Source of the DNA: CAYMLL01 sp964390645
Lineage (GTDB): Bacteria; Planctomycetota; UBA8108
Assembly: GCA_964390645.1 (NCBI GenBank)
Contig: CAYMLL010000083.1
Coordinates: forward strand, 1-24,580
Length of the DNA stretch: 24,580 bases
Reading direction: 5' to 3'
The position numbers and the translations under genes were made by a program. This document shows, one piece after another, positions 13,604 through 21,189 of the stretch (positions are counted from its first letter, which is position 1; every line of letters begins with the position of its first letter). The notes beneath the pieces were generated by a model, which saw nothing but the letters and a program-made list of their open reading frames with translations, did not search any database and was not told where the DNA came from.

Positions 13604-14661
13604 AACGCGGAGGCATGCTGGGCGCTCTCGCAGTCGTGATCATCGTCATCTCGGCTCTCTTCTACTCGAGCGCGTACGTCGTCTCGCAGAAGGACCAGGT
13701 CCTGGTCACACAGTTCGGCGATGTGGTCCGGGTCGTTAACGCCCTGAAGGACGGAAAAGACCAGGCCGGCCTTTACTTCAAGATGCCGTTCACGCAGACC
13801 GTGCACCGCTTCGACCGGCGCGTGCTCGAGTTCGACGGCAAGCCGACAGAGCTCACCACCGGCGAGAAGACCTCCATCTACATCGACACCTTCGCCCGCT
13901 GGCGCATCCAGGACCCGAAGAAGTTCTACGAGGCGGTCCGCAGCATCGACGTGGCGTTGACTCGCCTCTCGGAGGTGATCAACTCGTCGATCCGCATCGC
14001 CGTCAACAGCCGCCGCCTCATCGAGGTGGTGCGCGACACGAATCGCCAGTTCGACCAGGATCCGGACAGCATCGATGCGCAGGGCGTCGATGCGCAGGGC
14101 GTCGATGCGCAGAGCACCCAGGCCGCGACCGAGGCGGAGAAGCCCGGCCCCGAGTCCGAGTTCACCGTCAAGGAGGGACGTCGTGAGGTGGTGAAGGCGA
14201 TCCTCGCGGACGCGGCGAAGAGCACCGTGAACGACTACGGCATCGAGCTACTCGACGTGCAGATCAAGCGCGCGATGTACGTAGATGAGGTGCGTCAGGC
14301 AAACGAGACCGAGATGATCTCCGAGCGTCAGCGCATCGCGCAGATGTACCGCTCGCAGGGAAAGCAGGAGGGCGACAAGATCATCGGCTCCATCGATTTC
14401 GAGAAGAGCAAGATCCTCTCCGAGGCCTACAAGAAGGCCGAGACGATCAAGGGAGAGGGAGAGGCCGAGGCCGCCCGCGTCTACGCCGAAGCCTACGGCG
14501 CGGACCCGGACTTCTACGGCTTCATGAAGAGCCTCGACCTCTACCGCCAGACGCTCGCCGAGAACAGCACCTTGGTTCTGGGCGCCGGCTCCGATCTGTT
14601 CCGGTACCTGCAGTCGGGCGGAGTGGTGCCACAGGCTGCTCAGGCTGCTCAGGAGCCGTAG
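13600..14661 (+). CDS. hflC: HflC-like SPFH/prohibitin membrane protein
   Basis: A 353-residue partner of HflK. One membrane helix (about 6-27) is followed by QKDQVLVTQFGDVVRVV and GLYFKMPFTQTVHRFDRRVLEFDG, then IDTFARWRIQDPKKFYEAV, VINSSIRIAVNSRRLIEVV, YGIELLDVQIKRAMYVDEVR and the coiled coil SERQRIAQMYRSQGKQEGDKIIGSIDFEKSK; long stretches match HflC closely. The C-terminus has EAYGADPDFYGFMKSLDLYRQTL, a hallmark of the family. Between the SPFH core helices there is an extra, low-complexity insertion (about 152-188) with three IDAQG/VDAQ units made by a 15-bp DNA repeat. The C-terminal QAAQAAQEP also reflects a 9-bp repeat. It forms an operon with hflK and converges with the methyltransferase gene. 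Confidence 0.95.
   Translation: MKRGGMLGALAVVIIVISALFYSSAYVVSQKDQVLVTQFGDVVRVVNALKDGKDQAGLYFKMPFTQTVHRFDRRVLEFDGKPTELTTGEKTSIYIDTFARWRIQDPKKFYEAVRSIDVALTRLSEVINSSIRIAVNSRRLIEVVRDTNRQFDQDPDSIDAQGVDAQGVDAQSTQAATEAEKPGPESEFTVKEGRREVVKAILADAAKSTVNDYGIELLDVQIKRAMYVDEVRQANETEMISERQRIAQMYRSQGKQEGDKIIGSIDFEKSKILSEAYKKAETIKGEGEAEAARVYAEAYGADPDFYGFMKSLDLYRQTLAENSTLVLGAGSDLFRYLQSGGVVPQAAQAAQEP
14071..14115 (+). repeat. 15-bp in-frame tandem repeat in hflC
   Basis: Three 15-base units based on GTCGATGCGCAGGGC encode IDAQG, VDAQG and VDAQS. The first unit starts with A and the third has one change. The repeat keeps frame and sits in an exposed, probably disordered insertion, so unit number may vary. Confidence 0.9.
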
Positions 14662-14708
14662 AGCAGGGAGAGAAGCGAGGGACCCCGGAAAAGCCGGACG
14701 ACAGGAGT

Positions 14709-14736
14709 CCCGGGCGGGGGACGCCGATCGCCCGGG
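14709..14736. terminator. Hairpin between convergent hflC and methyltransferase genes
   Basis: CCCGGGCG and CGCCCGGG form a perfect 8-bp stem around a 12-base loop, 48 bases after the hflC stop. No T-tract follows. Position between converging genes fits a bidirectional terminator. A separate 12-bp palindrome, GGCTCCGGAGCC, lies a little downstream. Confidence 0.4.
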
Positions 14737-14882
14737 TCCCGTGAGTCGAAGGCTCCGGAGCCTCGAGGCGACGGCTTCTCGATCGAGGGTCGGGATCGCG
14801 GGAACGGACGCCGCTCCGCGTGCCGTCCGTCGCCGGCGCCCTCGCGATGACGACGAGCACGCCTCGCCGGGGTCGGTCAGCT

Positions 14883-16025
14883 CTACGGAATCCTCGCCCG
14901 CAGCAACTGGCAGCTGATCGCGCCGTTCGACAGCTCGTCGACTCCGCTCGCCCGCAGGTCGAGCGCTCGCGACAGCTCGGGATTTCCCGACAGCAGGGCC
15001 AGGCGATAGCCCCTGGCACGCTGCTTCAGACGCTCGCCGAAACGGCGGTAGAGTGTCGTCAAGGCGACGTCCGACGCAACCCGTTCACCGTACGGAGGGT
15101 TGGTCACGATCCACGCGTTCCAGCCCGGCCTGAGCTCGATCGAGAGCGCGTCGGCGACCTCGATGTCGACGTGTTCGGCGAGGCCGGCGGACGCGAGATT
15201 CTCCCGTGCACCCTCGACGACCCTGGCGTCGTGATCGCCGCCCCGCAGCGTCAGCCTGCGCGACGTCCGGATCTCGTCGGCGGCGCGGTCGCACATCGAT
15301 CGCCACGCATCGGCGTCGTGTCCCGGGAAGCGCTCGAAGCCGAACTCGTCGCGGAAGATCCCGGGCGGCACGTTCAGGGCGATCATCGCCGCCTCGATGA
15401 GGATGGTGCCCGAGCCGCAGAAGGGATCGACGAGGGGCGCACGACCGTCCCACTGCGACATCAGCACGATCGCGGCACCGAGCGTCTCCGCCAGAGGCGC
15501 CCGCCCCTGGAAGCACCGCCAGCCTCGCTTGTGGAGGGAGACCCCCGCCGTGTCGACCGAGACGATGCAGCGATCCCGGAAGAGATGGACGTGGACAAAG
15601 ACGTCCGGCGACTGCTTGTCGACGCTCGGCCGCACACCGTCTCTCGCCGCGAACTGGTCGACAATCGCGTCCTTCGTCCGCTGCTCGATGAAGAGCGAGT
15701 GATCGAGCCGCGAGTCCTTCGTCTGCGCGGAGACGACGAGACTCCCCCGAGGCTCGATGAAGCGCCGCCAGTCGATCTCCCCGACACCGCGGTAGAGCGC
15801 GTCGCCGTCGCCGGCCTCGAAGCGACCGAGCCGCAGGAAGACACGCACTGCCGTGCGCAGGTGGAGGTTGGCTCTCCAGGCGTCCTCGATCGTCCCATCG
15901 AACCGGACGCCGCCGACCTGCCGCTCGACCTTCGCGAACCGCAGCGGACGGATCTCGGAGTGCAGCGCCGCCTCCACCCCGGGAGCGCAGGTGGCGAAGA
16001 ACGTGTAGCGAGGAGACCGGGACAT
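14883..16025 (-). CDS. THUMP-domain rRNA guanine-N2 methyltransferase (RlmL-like)
   Basis: A 380-residue cytosolic methyltransferase of the COG0116 group, which makes N2-methylguanosine in 23S rRNA. The N-terminal ferredoxin-like/THUMP part (about 5-160) has YTFFATCAPGVEAALHSEI and VGGVRFDG. The Rossmann domain has the SAM-binding DPFCGSGTILIEAAMIAL motif (about 200-218) and the catalytic NPPYGER motif. SLHKRGWR and AETLGAAIVLMSQWDG between the domains are typical. It lacks the second (RlmK) methyltransferase half found in E. coli RlmKL, which is usual outside gammaproteobacteria. The gene starts 45 bases after a DUF1501 gene on the same strand, so it may be carried on that transcript, although its function looks unrelated. 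The ribosome site is weak. Confidence 0.93.
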   Translation of the reverse strand: MSRSPRYTFFATCAPGVEAALHSEIRPLRFAKVERQVGGVRFDGTIEDAWRANLHLRTAVRVFLRLGRFEAGDGDALYRGVGEIDWRRFIEPRGSLVVSAQTKDSRLDHSLFIEQRTKDAIVDQFAARDGVRPSVDKQSPDVFVHVHLFRDRCIVSVDTAGVSLHKRGWRCFQGRAPLAETLGAAIVLMSQWDGRAPLVDPFCGSGTILIEAAMIALNVPPGIFRDEFGFERFPGHDADAWRSMCDRAADEIRTSRRLTLRGGDHDARVVEGARENLASAGLAEHVDIEVADALSIELRPGWNAWIVTNPPYGERVASDVALTTLYRRFGERLKQRARGYRLALLSGNPELSRALDLRASGVDELSNGAISCQLLRARIP

Positions 16026-16070
16026 GAGGACCGATCCATACCCGATCGCGAGCCGGAGCTCAACAGGGGT

Positions 16071-17516
16071 TCACGCGAGAATCCTCTCGACCACCTCGCC
16101 GCGCACGTCCGTCAGCCGGTGTCGGCGCCCCTGATACCCGAAGGTCAGACGCTCGTGGTCGATGCCGAGGCAGTGAAGGATCGTCGCCTGCAGATCGTGG
16201 ACGTGAACGGGATCACGGACGATGTTGTAGGAGTAGTCGTCCGTCTCTCCGAGGCTCACCCCACCCCGGACGCCACCGCCGGCGAGCCACACGGAGAAGC
16301 AGCGTCCGTGGTGGTCGCGGCCGTAGTTGTCCTTCGTCAGCTTGCCCTGCGAGTAGACCGAGCGGCCGAACTCGCCAGCCCAGACCACCAGCGTGTCGTC
16401 GAGCAGACCCCGCCGCTCGAGGTCCCGGATCAAGGCGGCGGCAGGCTGATCGGTCTCGCGACACAGCGCGGCCATCTCCTTCGGGAGGTTGCCGTGCGCG
16501 TCCCAGCCACGGTGGTAGAGCTGTATGAAGCGCACGTCACGCTCGGCCAGCCGTCTCGCCAGGAGACAGTTGGCCGCGAACGTGCCCGGCTCCCTCACGT
16601 CGGGGCCGTACATGTCGAGCGTCCCCTGCGACTCGCCCGACAGATCGGTCAGCTCCGGCACCGACGCCTGCATCCGGAACGCCATCTCGTACTGCTCCAG
16701 ACGCGCCAGCGCGGTCGCGTCGCCCGTCTCGCTCGCGCGCAGCGTGTTGAGCGCCGCGATGCCGTCGAGCATGTCGCGGCGCAGGGCGCGATCGATGCCC
16801 GGAGGATCGGACAGGTAGAGCACCGGGTCGCCGATCGAGCGAAGCTTGACGCCCTGGTGATGCGAAGGCAGGAAGCCGTTCGTCCACAGCCGCGACAGCA
16901 GCCCCTGAGGATTCGGCTTGCCCCGGGTCAGCGAGATCAGCACCACGAACGCGGGCAGGTCGTCGTTCTGCGAGCCGAGGCCGTAGCTGAGCCACGCCCC
17001 CATGCTCGGACGCCCCGGCTGCTGGCTTCCCGTCTGCATCAGCGAGATCGCGGGGTCGTGATTGATCGCCTCGGTGTGGAGCGACTTGACGATCGCCAGA
17101 TCGTCGACGATCCCGGCTGTGTGCGGCAGCAGTGAGCTCACCCAGGCGCCGGACTTCCCGTGGCGCGCGAAGGGAAAGATCGACGGGACCACCGGAAAGC
17201 TCTTCTGGCCGGCGGTCATGCCGGTGACGCGTTGACCGCGGCGGATCGAGTCCGGAAGCTCCGTGCCGCGTCGACCGATGAGCGCCGGCTTGTGGTCGAA
17301 GGTCTCGATCTGCGACGGCGCGCCCGACTGGAAGAGGAAAATCACACGCTTCGCCCGCGGGGTGAGCTGCGGGGCCTCGAGCGCTCCTGCCGGCGTCGAG
17401 GCCCGCGCCTCGCGATCCAGGAGCGAGCCCAGCGCCGCCACGCCGAGTCCGGTCGCACCCCGCGAGAAGAAGTGCCTCCTCGTCAGCTCGATTCTCGTTC
17501 GCTCGAGGATATCCAC
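16071..17516 (-). CDS. DUF1501 exported protein (Tat signal)
   Basis: A 481-residue DUF1501 protein, a family with an alkaline-phosphatase/sulfatase-like fold and no assigned reaction. The N-terminus has a Tat-type twin-arginine signal (TRRHFFSRGATGLGVAALGSLL), so it should be exported folded. Family segments are RVIFLFQSGAPSQIETFDHKP, HGKSGAWVSSLLPHTA, QTGSQQPGRPSMGAW, LARRLAERDVRFIQLYHRGWDAH, TLVVWAGEFGRS, GRDHHGRCFSVWLAGGG and HDLQATILHCLGIDH. It starts six bases after the stop of a PSD1 gene, the usual order for these pairs, which implies joint function. The ribosome site is weak, so translation may be coupled to the upstream gene. It lacks the catalytic Cys/Ser motif of true sulfatases. 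Confidence 0.95.
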   Translation of the reverse strand: MDILERTRIELTRRHFFSRGATGLGVAALGSLLDREARASTPAGALEAPQLTPRAKRVIFLFQSGAPSQIETFDHKPALIGRRGTELPDSIRRGQRVTGMTAGQKSFPVVPSIFPFARHGKSGAWVSSLLPHTAGIVDDLAIVKSLHTEAINHDPAISLMQTGSQQPGRPSMGAWLSYGLGSQNDDLPAFVVLISLTRGKPNPQGLLSRLWTNGFLPSHHQGVKLRSIGDPVLYLSDPPGIDRALRRDMLDGIAALNTLRASETGDATALARLEQYEMAFRMQASVPELTDLSGESQGTLDMYGPDVREPGTFAANCLLARRLAERDVRFIQLYHRGWDAHGNLPKEMAALCRETDQPAAALIRDLERRGLLDDTLVVWAGEFGRSVYSQGKLTKDNYGRDHHGRCFSVWLAGGGVRGGVSLGETDDYSYNIVRDPVHVHDLQATILHCLGIDHERLTFGYQGRRHRLTDVRGEVVERILA

Positions 17517-17522
17517 GGCCTG

Positions 17523-19607
17523 CTAGCCCTTCGTGATGCTCTCGTCAAGGTTGAGGACCATGCTGGCCACGGCGGTCCAGGCGGCGAGATCCGTCGCCTC
17601 CAGCTTCGGGTCCCGCTTCGTCTCCCCCACCCTCAGGAGCCTCTTCGCCCCGGTGACGTCGCGCGAGAACGCCTCGCGATAGCGACGAAACGCCGCGACG
17701 AGCACACGCGTCTCGACACCCTGTGCTCGCCGCGATGTCACGCGCCGGAACACCCACGCGGCCCTCGACTCGACGTCGACACCGCCCTCACGCATCGTTC
17801 GCTCGGCCAGAATGCGCGCGGCCTCCACGAAGGTCGGATCGTTGAGGAGGACCAGCGCCTGCAGCGGCGTGACCGTCCGCGAACGCCGCACGCGGCAGAA
17901 CTCACGATCCGGCGCGTCGAAGACGCTGAGGTTCGGCGGCGGACAGGTGCGCTTCCACCAGGTGTAGACCGAGCGGCGATAGAGGTCCGGGCCGTGGTCC
18001 TGCACGTAGGGGCCGCCGCTGTAGCTGTCATCACGAACCGCGACCTCGACCCAGAGCCCCCGCGGCTGGTAGGGCCGCACGCTCGGCCCACCCAGCCGGT
18101 GGACGAGCAGACCGCTGACCGAGAGAGCGCTGTCCCGGACCGTCTCGGCCGCGAGGCGAAAACGTGGCGCCCGCGCCAGGAGCCGGTTGGACGGATCGAC
18201 CCGGAGCAGCTCCGGCGTCGCGTACGAGGACTGCCGGTAGGTGGCCGACGAAACGATCAGCTCGAGAACGTGGCGCAGGCTCCATCCCGACTCGACGAGC
18301 TCGACTGCAAGCCAGTCGAGAAGCTCCGGATGCGACGGCCTCGCGCCCTGGGTGCCGAAGTCCTCGAGCGTCGCCACGATCCCGTTTCCCATGACCCGGT
18401 ACCAGAGCCGGTTGACACACACGCGCGCGGTCAGCGGATGCGACGGACGCGTCAACCACCGCGCGACGCCGAGGCGGTTGCGCGGATCACCCTCCTGCAG
18501 CGAGGAGAGCACCTTCGGCACGCCCGGAGCGACCTTCGCGCCGGGGCGATCGTAGGCGCCTCGCTCGAGAAAGAAGGTGTCGCGACGGTCCGCAAGGTCC
18601 TGCATCACCATCGCCGTCGGGACCTTCTTGACCAGCTCCTCCCGTCGACGTGCGAGCTTCCGCTGCGCCTTCCCGCGCTCCCGGAGCTCCTCCTCGCTCT
18701 CCCTGCTTGCCTCGGCCGTGGCCGCGAGCCGCTTCTCCTCCTCGTCGAGTCTCGCCAGCTCGGCCTGCTGCTCCGGCGTCGGCGCCTGGACCACGGGATT
18801 GACGTTTCCGACGTGCTCCTTGTGGTAACCCTTCTCCGGGATCTGGTCGAAGAACGCGAAGAACTCGTAGTACTCGCGCTGACTGAGCGGGTCGAACTTG
18901 TGATCGTGGCAGCGCGCGCAGCGCAGCGTCAGTCCCATGAAGACGGTCGACGCGGTGTGGACGCGATCGGCGACGTACTCGAGGCGGTACTCCTCGTCGA
19001 TGATACCGCCCTCGGACGTGACGTTGTGGTTACGGTTGAACCCCGTCGCGATCTTCTGGTCGAGCGTCGCGTCCGCGAGCAAGTCTCCCGCGAGCTGCTC
19101 GGTGACGAAGCGATCGTACGACAGATTGCGCTGAAACGCCCCGATGACCCAGTCGCGGTAGCGCCAGTTGTAGCGCGGAGTGTCGTTGTTGTAGCCGTTG
19201 GTGTCGGCGTAGCGCGCGGCGTCGAGCCACGTCACCGCCATGTGCTCACCGTGACGGGGAGACGCGAAGAGGCGGTGCAGGAGGCTCCGGTAGGCGTCCG
19301 ATGACCGATCCGCGAGGAACCCGTCGATCTCCTCGATCGTCGGAGGCAGCCCGGTGAGATCGAGCGACAGCCGACGGATCAAGGTCTCCCGGTCCGCCTC
19401 GGGGGACGGCGAGAGCCCCTCGTGCTCCAGTCGCGCCAGGACGAAGCGATCGATCGCGCCGCGCGGCCAGGCGCTCCCGCGAACCTCCGGCGGCGACGGC
19501 CGCTTCGGAGCGATCCACGCCCAGTGCGTGTCGGGGAGTGCCGCGGAGGACGTCAGCAGCGTGATCCCGACGACAAGGACGAGGCTCACGACGCGACGAG
19601 GCCCCAT
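17523..19607 (-). CDS. DUF1549/DUF1553 (PSD1) exported protein with CxxCH motif
   Basis: A 694-residue protein. A signal peptide (1-26) is followed by DUF1549 (about 47-255), with AIDRFVLARLEHEGL, LIRRLSLDLTGLPPT, WLDAARYADTNGYNND and YDRFVTEQLAGDLL, and ending with CARCHDHKFDP, a single CxxCH haem-type site at 230-234. A charged coiled-coil linker (276-328) leads to DUF1553 (about 375-625), with NRLGVARWLTRPSHPLTARVCVNRLWY, TPLQALVLLNDPTFVEAA and related segments. It lacks the separate N-terminal PSCyt1 cytochrome-like domain of longer relatives. The role is unknown; the motif suggests a periplasmic redox or haem link. It is followed at six bases by a DUF1501 gene. Between the previous DUF1501 gene and this start lie 86 bases with short direct repeats. 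No good ribosome site is seen at the ATG. Confidence 0.95.
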   Translation of the reverse strand: MGPRRVVSLVLVVGITLLTSSAALPDTHWAWIAPKRPSPPEVRGSAWPRGAIDRFVLARLEHEGLSPSPEADRETLIRRLSLDLTGLPPTIEEIDGFLADRSSDAYRSLLHRLFASPRHGEHMAVTWLDAARYADTNGYNNDTPRYNWRYRDWVIGAFQRNLSYDRFVTEQLAGDLLADATLDQKIATGFNRNHNVTSEGGIIDEEYRLEYVADRVHTASTVFMGLTLRCARCHDHKFDPLSQREYYEFFAFFDQIPEKGYHKEHVGNVNPVVQAPTPEQQAELARLDEEEKRLAATAEASRESEEELRERGKAQRKLARRREELVKKVPTAMVMQDLADRRDTFFLERGAYDRPGAKVAPGVPKVLSSLQEGDPRNRLGVARWLTRPSHPLTARVCVNRLWYRVMGNGIVATLEDFGTQGARPSHPELLDWLAVELVESGWSLRHVLELIVSSATYRQSSYATPELLRVDPSNRLLARAPRFRLAAETVRDSALSVSGLLVHRLGGPSVRPYQPRGLWVEVAVRDDSYSGGPYVQDHGPDLYRRSVYTWWKRTCPPPNLSVFDAPDREFCRVRRSRTVTPLQALVLLNDPTFVEAARILAERTMREGGVDVESRAAWVFRRVTSRRAQGVETRVLVAAFRRYREAFSRDVTGAKRLLRVGETKRDPKLEATDLAAWTAVASMVLNLDESITKG

Positions 19608-19616
19608 GACGAAACC

Positions 19617-19697
19617 ATGATGATCAGAGGATGACGAGCGGACGTGGATGATCGGACGCCGGCAAGACAGTGATGACGATCAGACGATGATGATCAG
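19617..19697. repeat. Direct repeat ATGATGATCAG, 70 bp apart, in GATGA-rich spacer
   Basis: ATGATGATCAG occurs at 19617-19627 and 19687-19697, the second copy overlapping the stop codon of the DUF1501 gene. The sequence between is rich in GATGA/GATCA. This is the only spacer longer than about 50 bases within the PSD1/DUF1501 run, so it may hold a processing site or secondary promoter; this is inference. Confidence 0.4.
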
Positions 19698-21172
19698 GAG
19701 ACGATATCGTGCAGGACGTGGCCACCGGTATCCGTCAGCCGCCGCAGACGGCCGGCGTGAAGGTAGCGAAGACGTTGATCATCGAGCCCCATGAGGTCGA
19801 GGATCGTCGCGTGCACGTCCCGGATATGGATGATATCACCTGCCGAACGCAAACTGAACTCGTCGGTGGCGCCCGCGGTGCCGCCGGCCTTCACGTCTGC
19901 GCCCGCCATCCACATGCAGAGGGCCCAGCCGTTGTGATCGCGTCCGGGGTTCTTGGTCATGCCGCCGTTCTTGAACGGCGTACGGCCCATCTCCGAGGCC
20001 CAGACGACGAGCGTCTCCTCGAGAAGGCCGCGCTGAGCGAGGTCCGAGAGCAGCCCGGCCACCGGCTTGTCGACCTCGCGGCTGTGACGGATCATCCCGG
20101 CCTTGACGTCGCCGTGGTCGTCCCAGCTCTCGCTGCCGATCTGCACGCCGTGGACCAGCAGGGTGTAGCGTACGCCCGCCTCCACGAGCCGACGGGCCAG
20201 AAGGCACTGGCGACCGAAGCCCGCGGTCGCGGATCCGTCCAGCCCGTAGAGCCGCCGCACCGACTCGGGCTCGGAGGAGATGTCGACCAGCTCCGGAGCC
20301 TCCGACTGCATGCGGAACGCGAGCTCGTAGGCGCTGATCCGCGCGTCGAGCTCCGAGCTCCCCTTGCGTCCTTCCCGGTGCAGGTCGTTGAGCCAGCGCA
20401 GCGCATCGAACTCGCGTCGCTGCTCCGCGCGCGACAGACCGGGCGGTCGATCGAGGTCGAGAATCGGCGTGCCCCTCGCCCGCAAGAGAGTCCCCTGGTA
20501 GGCCGCCGGCAGGTACCCGTTCCCCCACACCGCGGCGCCGTTGACCGGCGCGCCCCTCGGATCCTGGATCACGCAGTAGCCCGGCATGTCGCGATTGGGG
20601 CTGCCGAGACCGTACTGGACCCAGGAGCCGACGGAGGGGTGACCGGGAAACTGGCTTCCGGTCGTGACGTGCAGCGTCGACGGACCGTGATTCTGGTTGT
20701 CGGTCTTGACGCCGTGGATGAAGGCGAGCTCGTCGGCGTGCTTCGCGAGATGCGGAAAGAGGCTCGAGAAGTAGCGGCCGGACTCGCCGTGGCGACGAAA
20801 CTCGAAGGGGCTGGAGACGCAAACGTGCGGAAAGGTCAGGCGACCCTGAAGCTCACCGCCGAGGCTCGGAACGCTCGGGATCGGCTTGCCGTGAAGCCGC
20901 TTGAGGGCGGGCTTGTGCTCGAACGAGTCCACCTGGCTGACGCCGCCCTGCATGAAGAGGAAGATGCAGTGCTTCGCCTTGCGCGCCCGGTGCGAGAGCC
21001 TGACGTCCAGCGGATCCCGCGCCGGGTCCGAGAGCGTGGTCTCCGCGGCGATCTCGTCGGCGAGCAGCCCGCCGAGCGCGAGTCCGCCGATGCCGTTGAA
21101 CGACCTGAGAAGAAACCCGCGGCGCGAGTCGGCGTCGCGCGTCTCGATCGATCTCCCGTGCTCGTCAGACAT
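19694..21172 (-). CDS. DUF1501 exported protein (single RR signal)
   Basis: A 492-residue DUF1501 protein, paralogous to the one at 16071-17516. The N-terminal signal reads SRRGFLLRSFNGIGGLALGGLLADEIAA, a Tat-like twin-arginine motif. Family segments include KHCIFLFMQGGVSQVDSFEHKP, RRHGESGRYFSSLFPHLAKHAD, VTTGSQFPGHPSVGSWVQYGL, LARRLVEAGVRYTLLVHG, TLVVWASEMGRTPF, GRDHNGWALCMWMAGADVKAG and HIRDVHATILDLMGLDDQRL. It starts 17 bases after the stop of the upstream PSD1 gene and should be cotranscribed with it. Enzymatic activity is unproven for the family. It resembles relatives more closely in the C-terminal motif region than does the second copy, but I cannot measure this by eye. Confidence 0.95.
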   Translation of the reverse strand: MSDEHGRSIETRDADSRRGFLLRSFNGIGGLALGGLLADEIAAETTLSDPARDPLDVRLSHRARKAKHCIFLFMQGGVSQVDSFEHKPALKRLHGKPIPSVPSLGGELQGRLTFPHVCVSSPFEFRRHGESGRYFSSLFPHLAKHADELAFIHGVKTDNQNHGPSTLHVTTGSQFPGHPSVGSWVQYGLGSPNRDMPGYCVIQDPRGAPVNGAAVWGNGYLPAAYQGTLLRARGTPILDLDRPPGLSRAEQRREFDALRWLNDLHREGRKGSSELDARISAYELAFRMQSEAPELVDISSEPESVRRLYGLDGSATAGFGRQCLLARRLVEAGVRYTLLVHGVQIGSESWDDHGDVKAGMIRHSREVDKPVAGLLSDLAQRGLLEETLVVWASEMGRTPFKNGGMTKNPGRDHNGWALCMWMAGADVKAGGTAGATDEFSLRSAGDIIHIRDVHATILDLMGLDDQRLRYLHAGRLRRLTDTGGHVLHDIVS

Positions 21173-21189
21173 GCTCGTACCGTTACCGA

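Noticed and set aside
14820..17135. Plus-strand open frame of 771 codons
   Set aside because: It is the antisense shadow of the methyltransferase and DUF1501 genes; composition is Arg/Glu/Val-biased with no domain pattern, as GC-rich third positions create.
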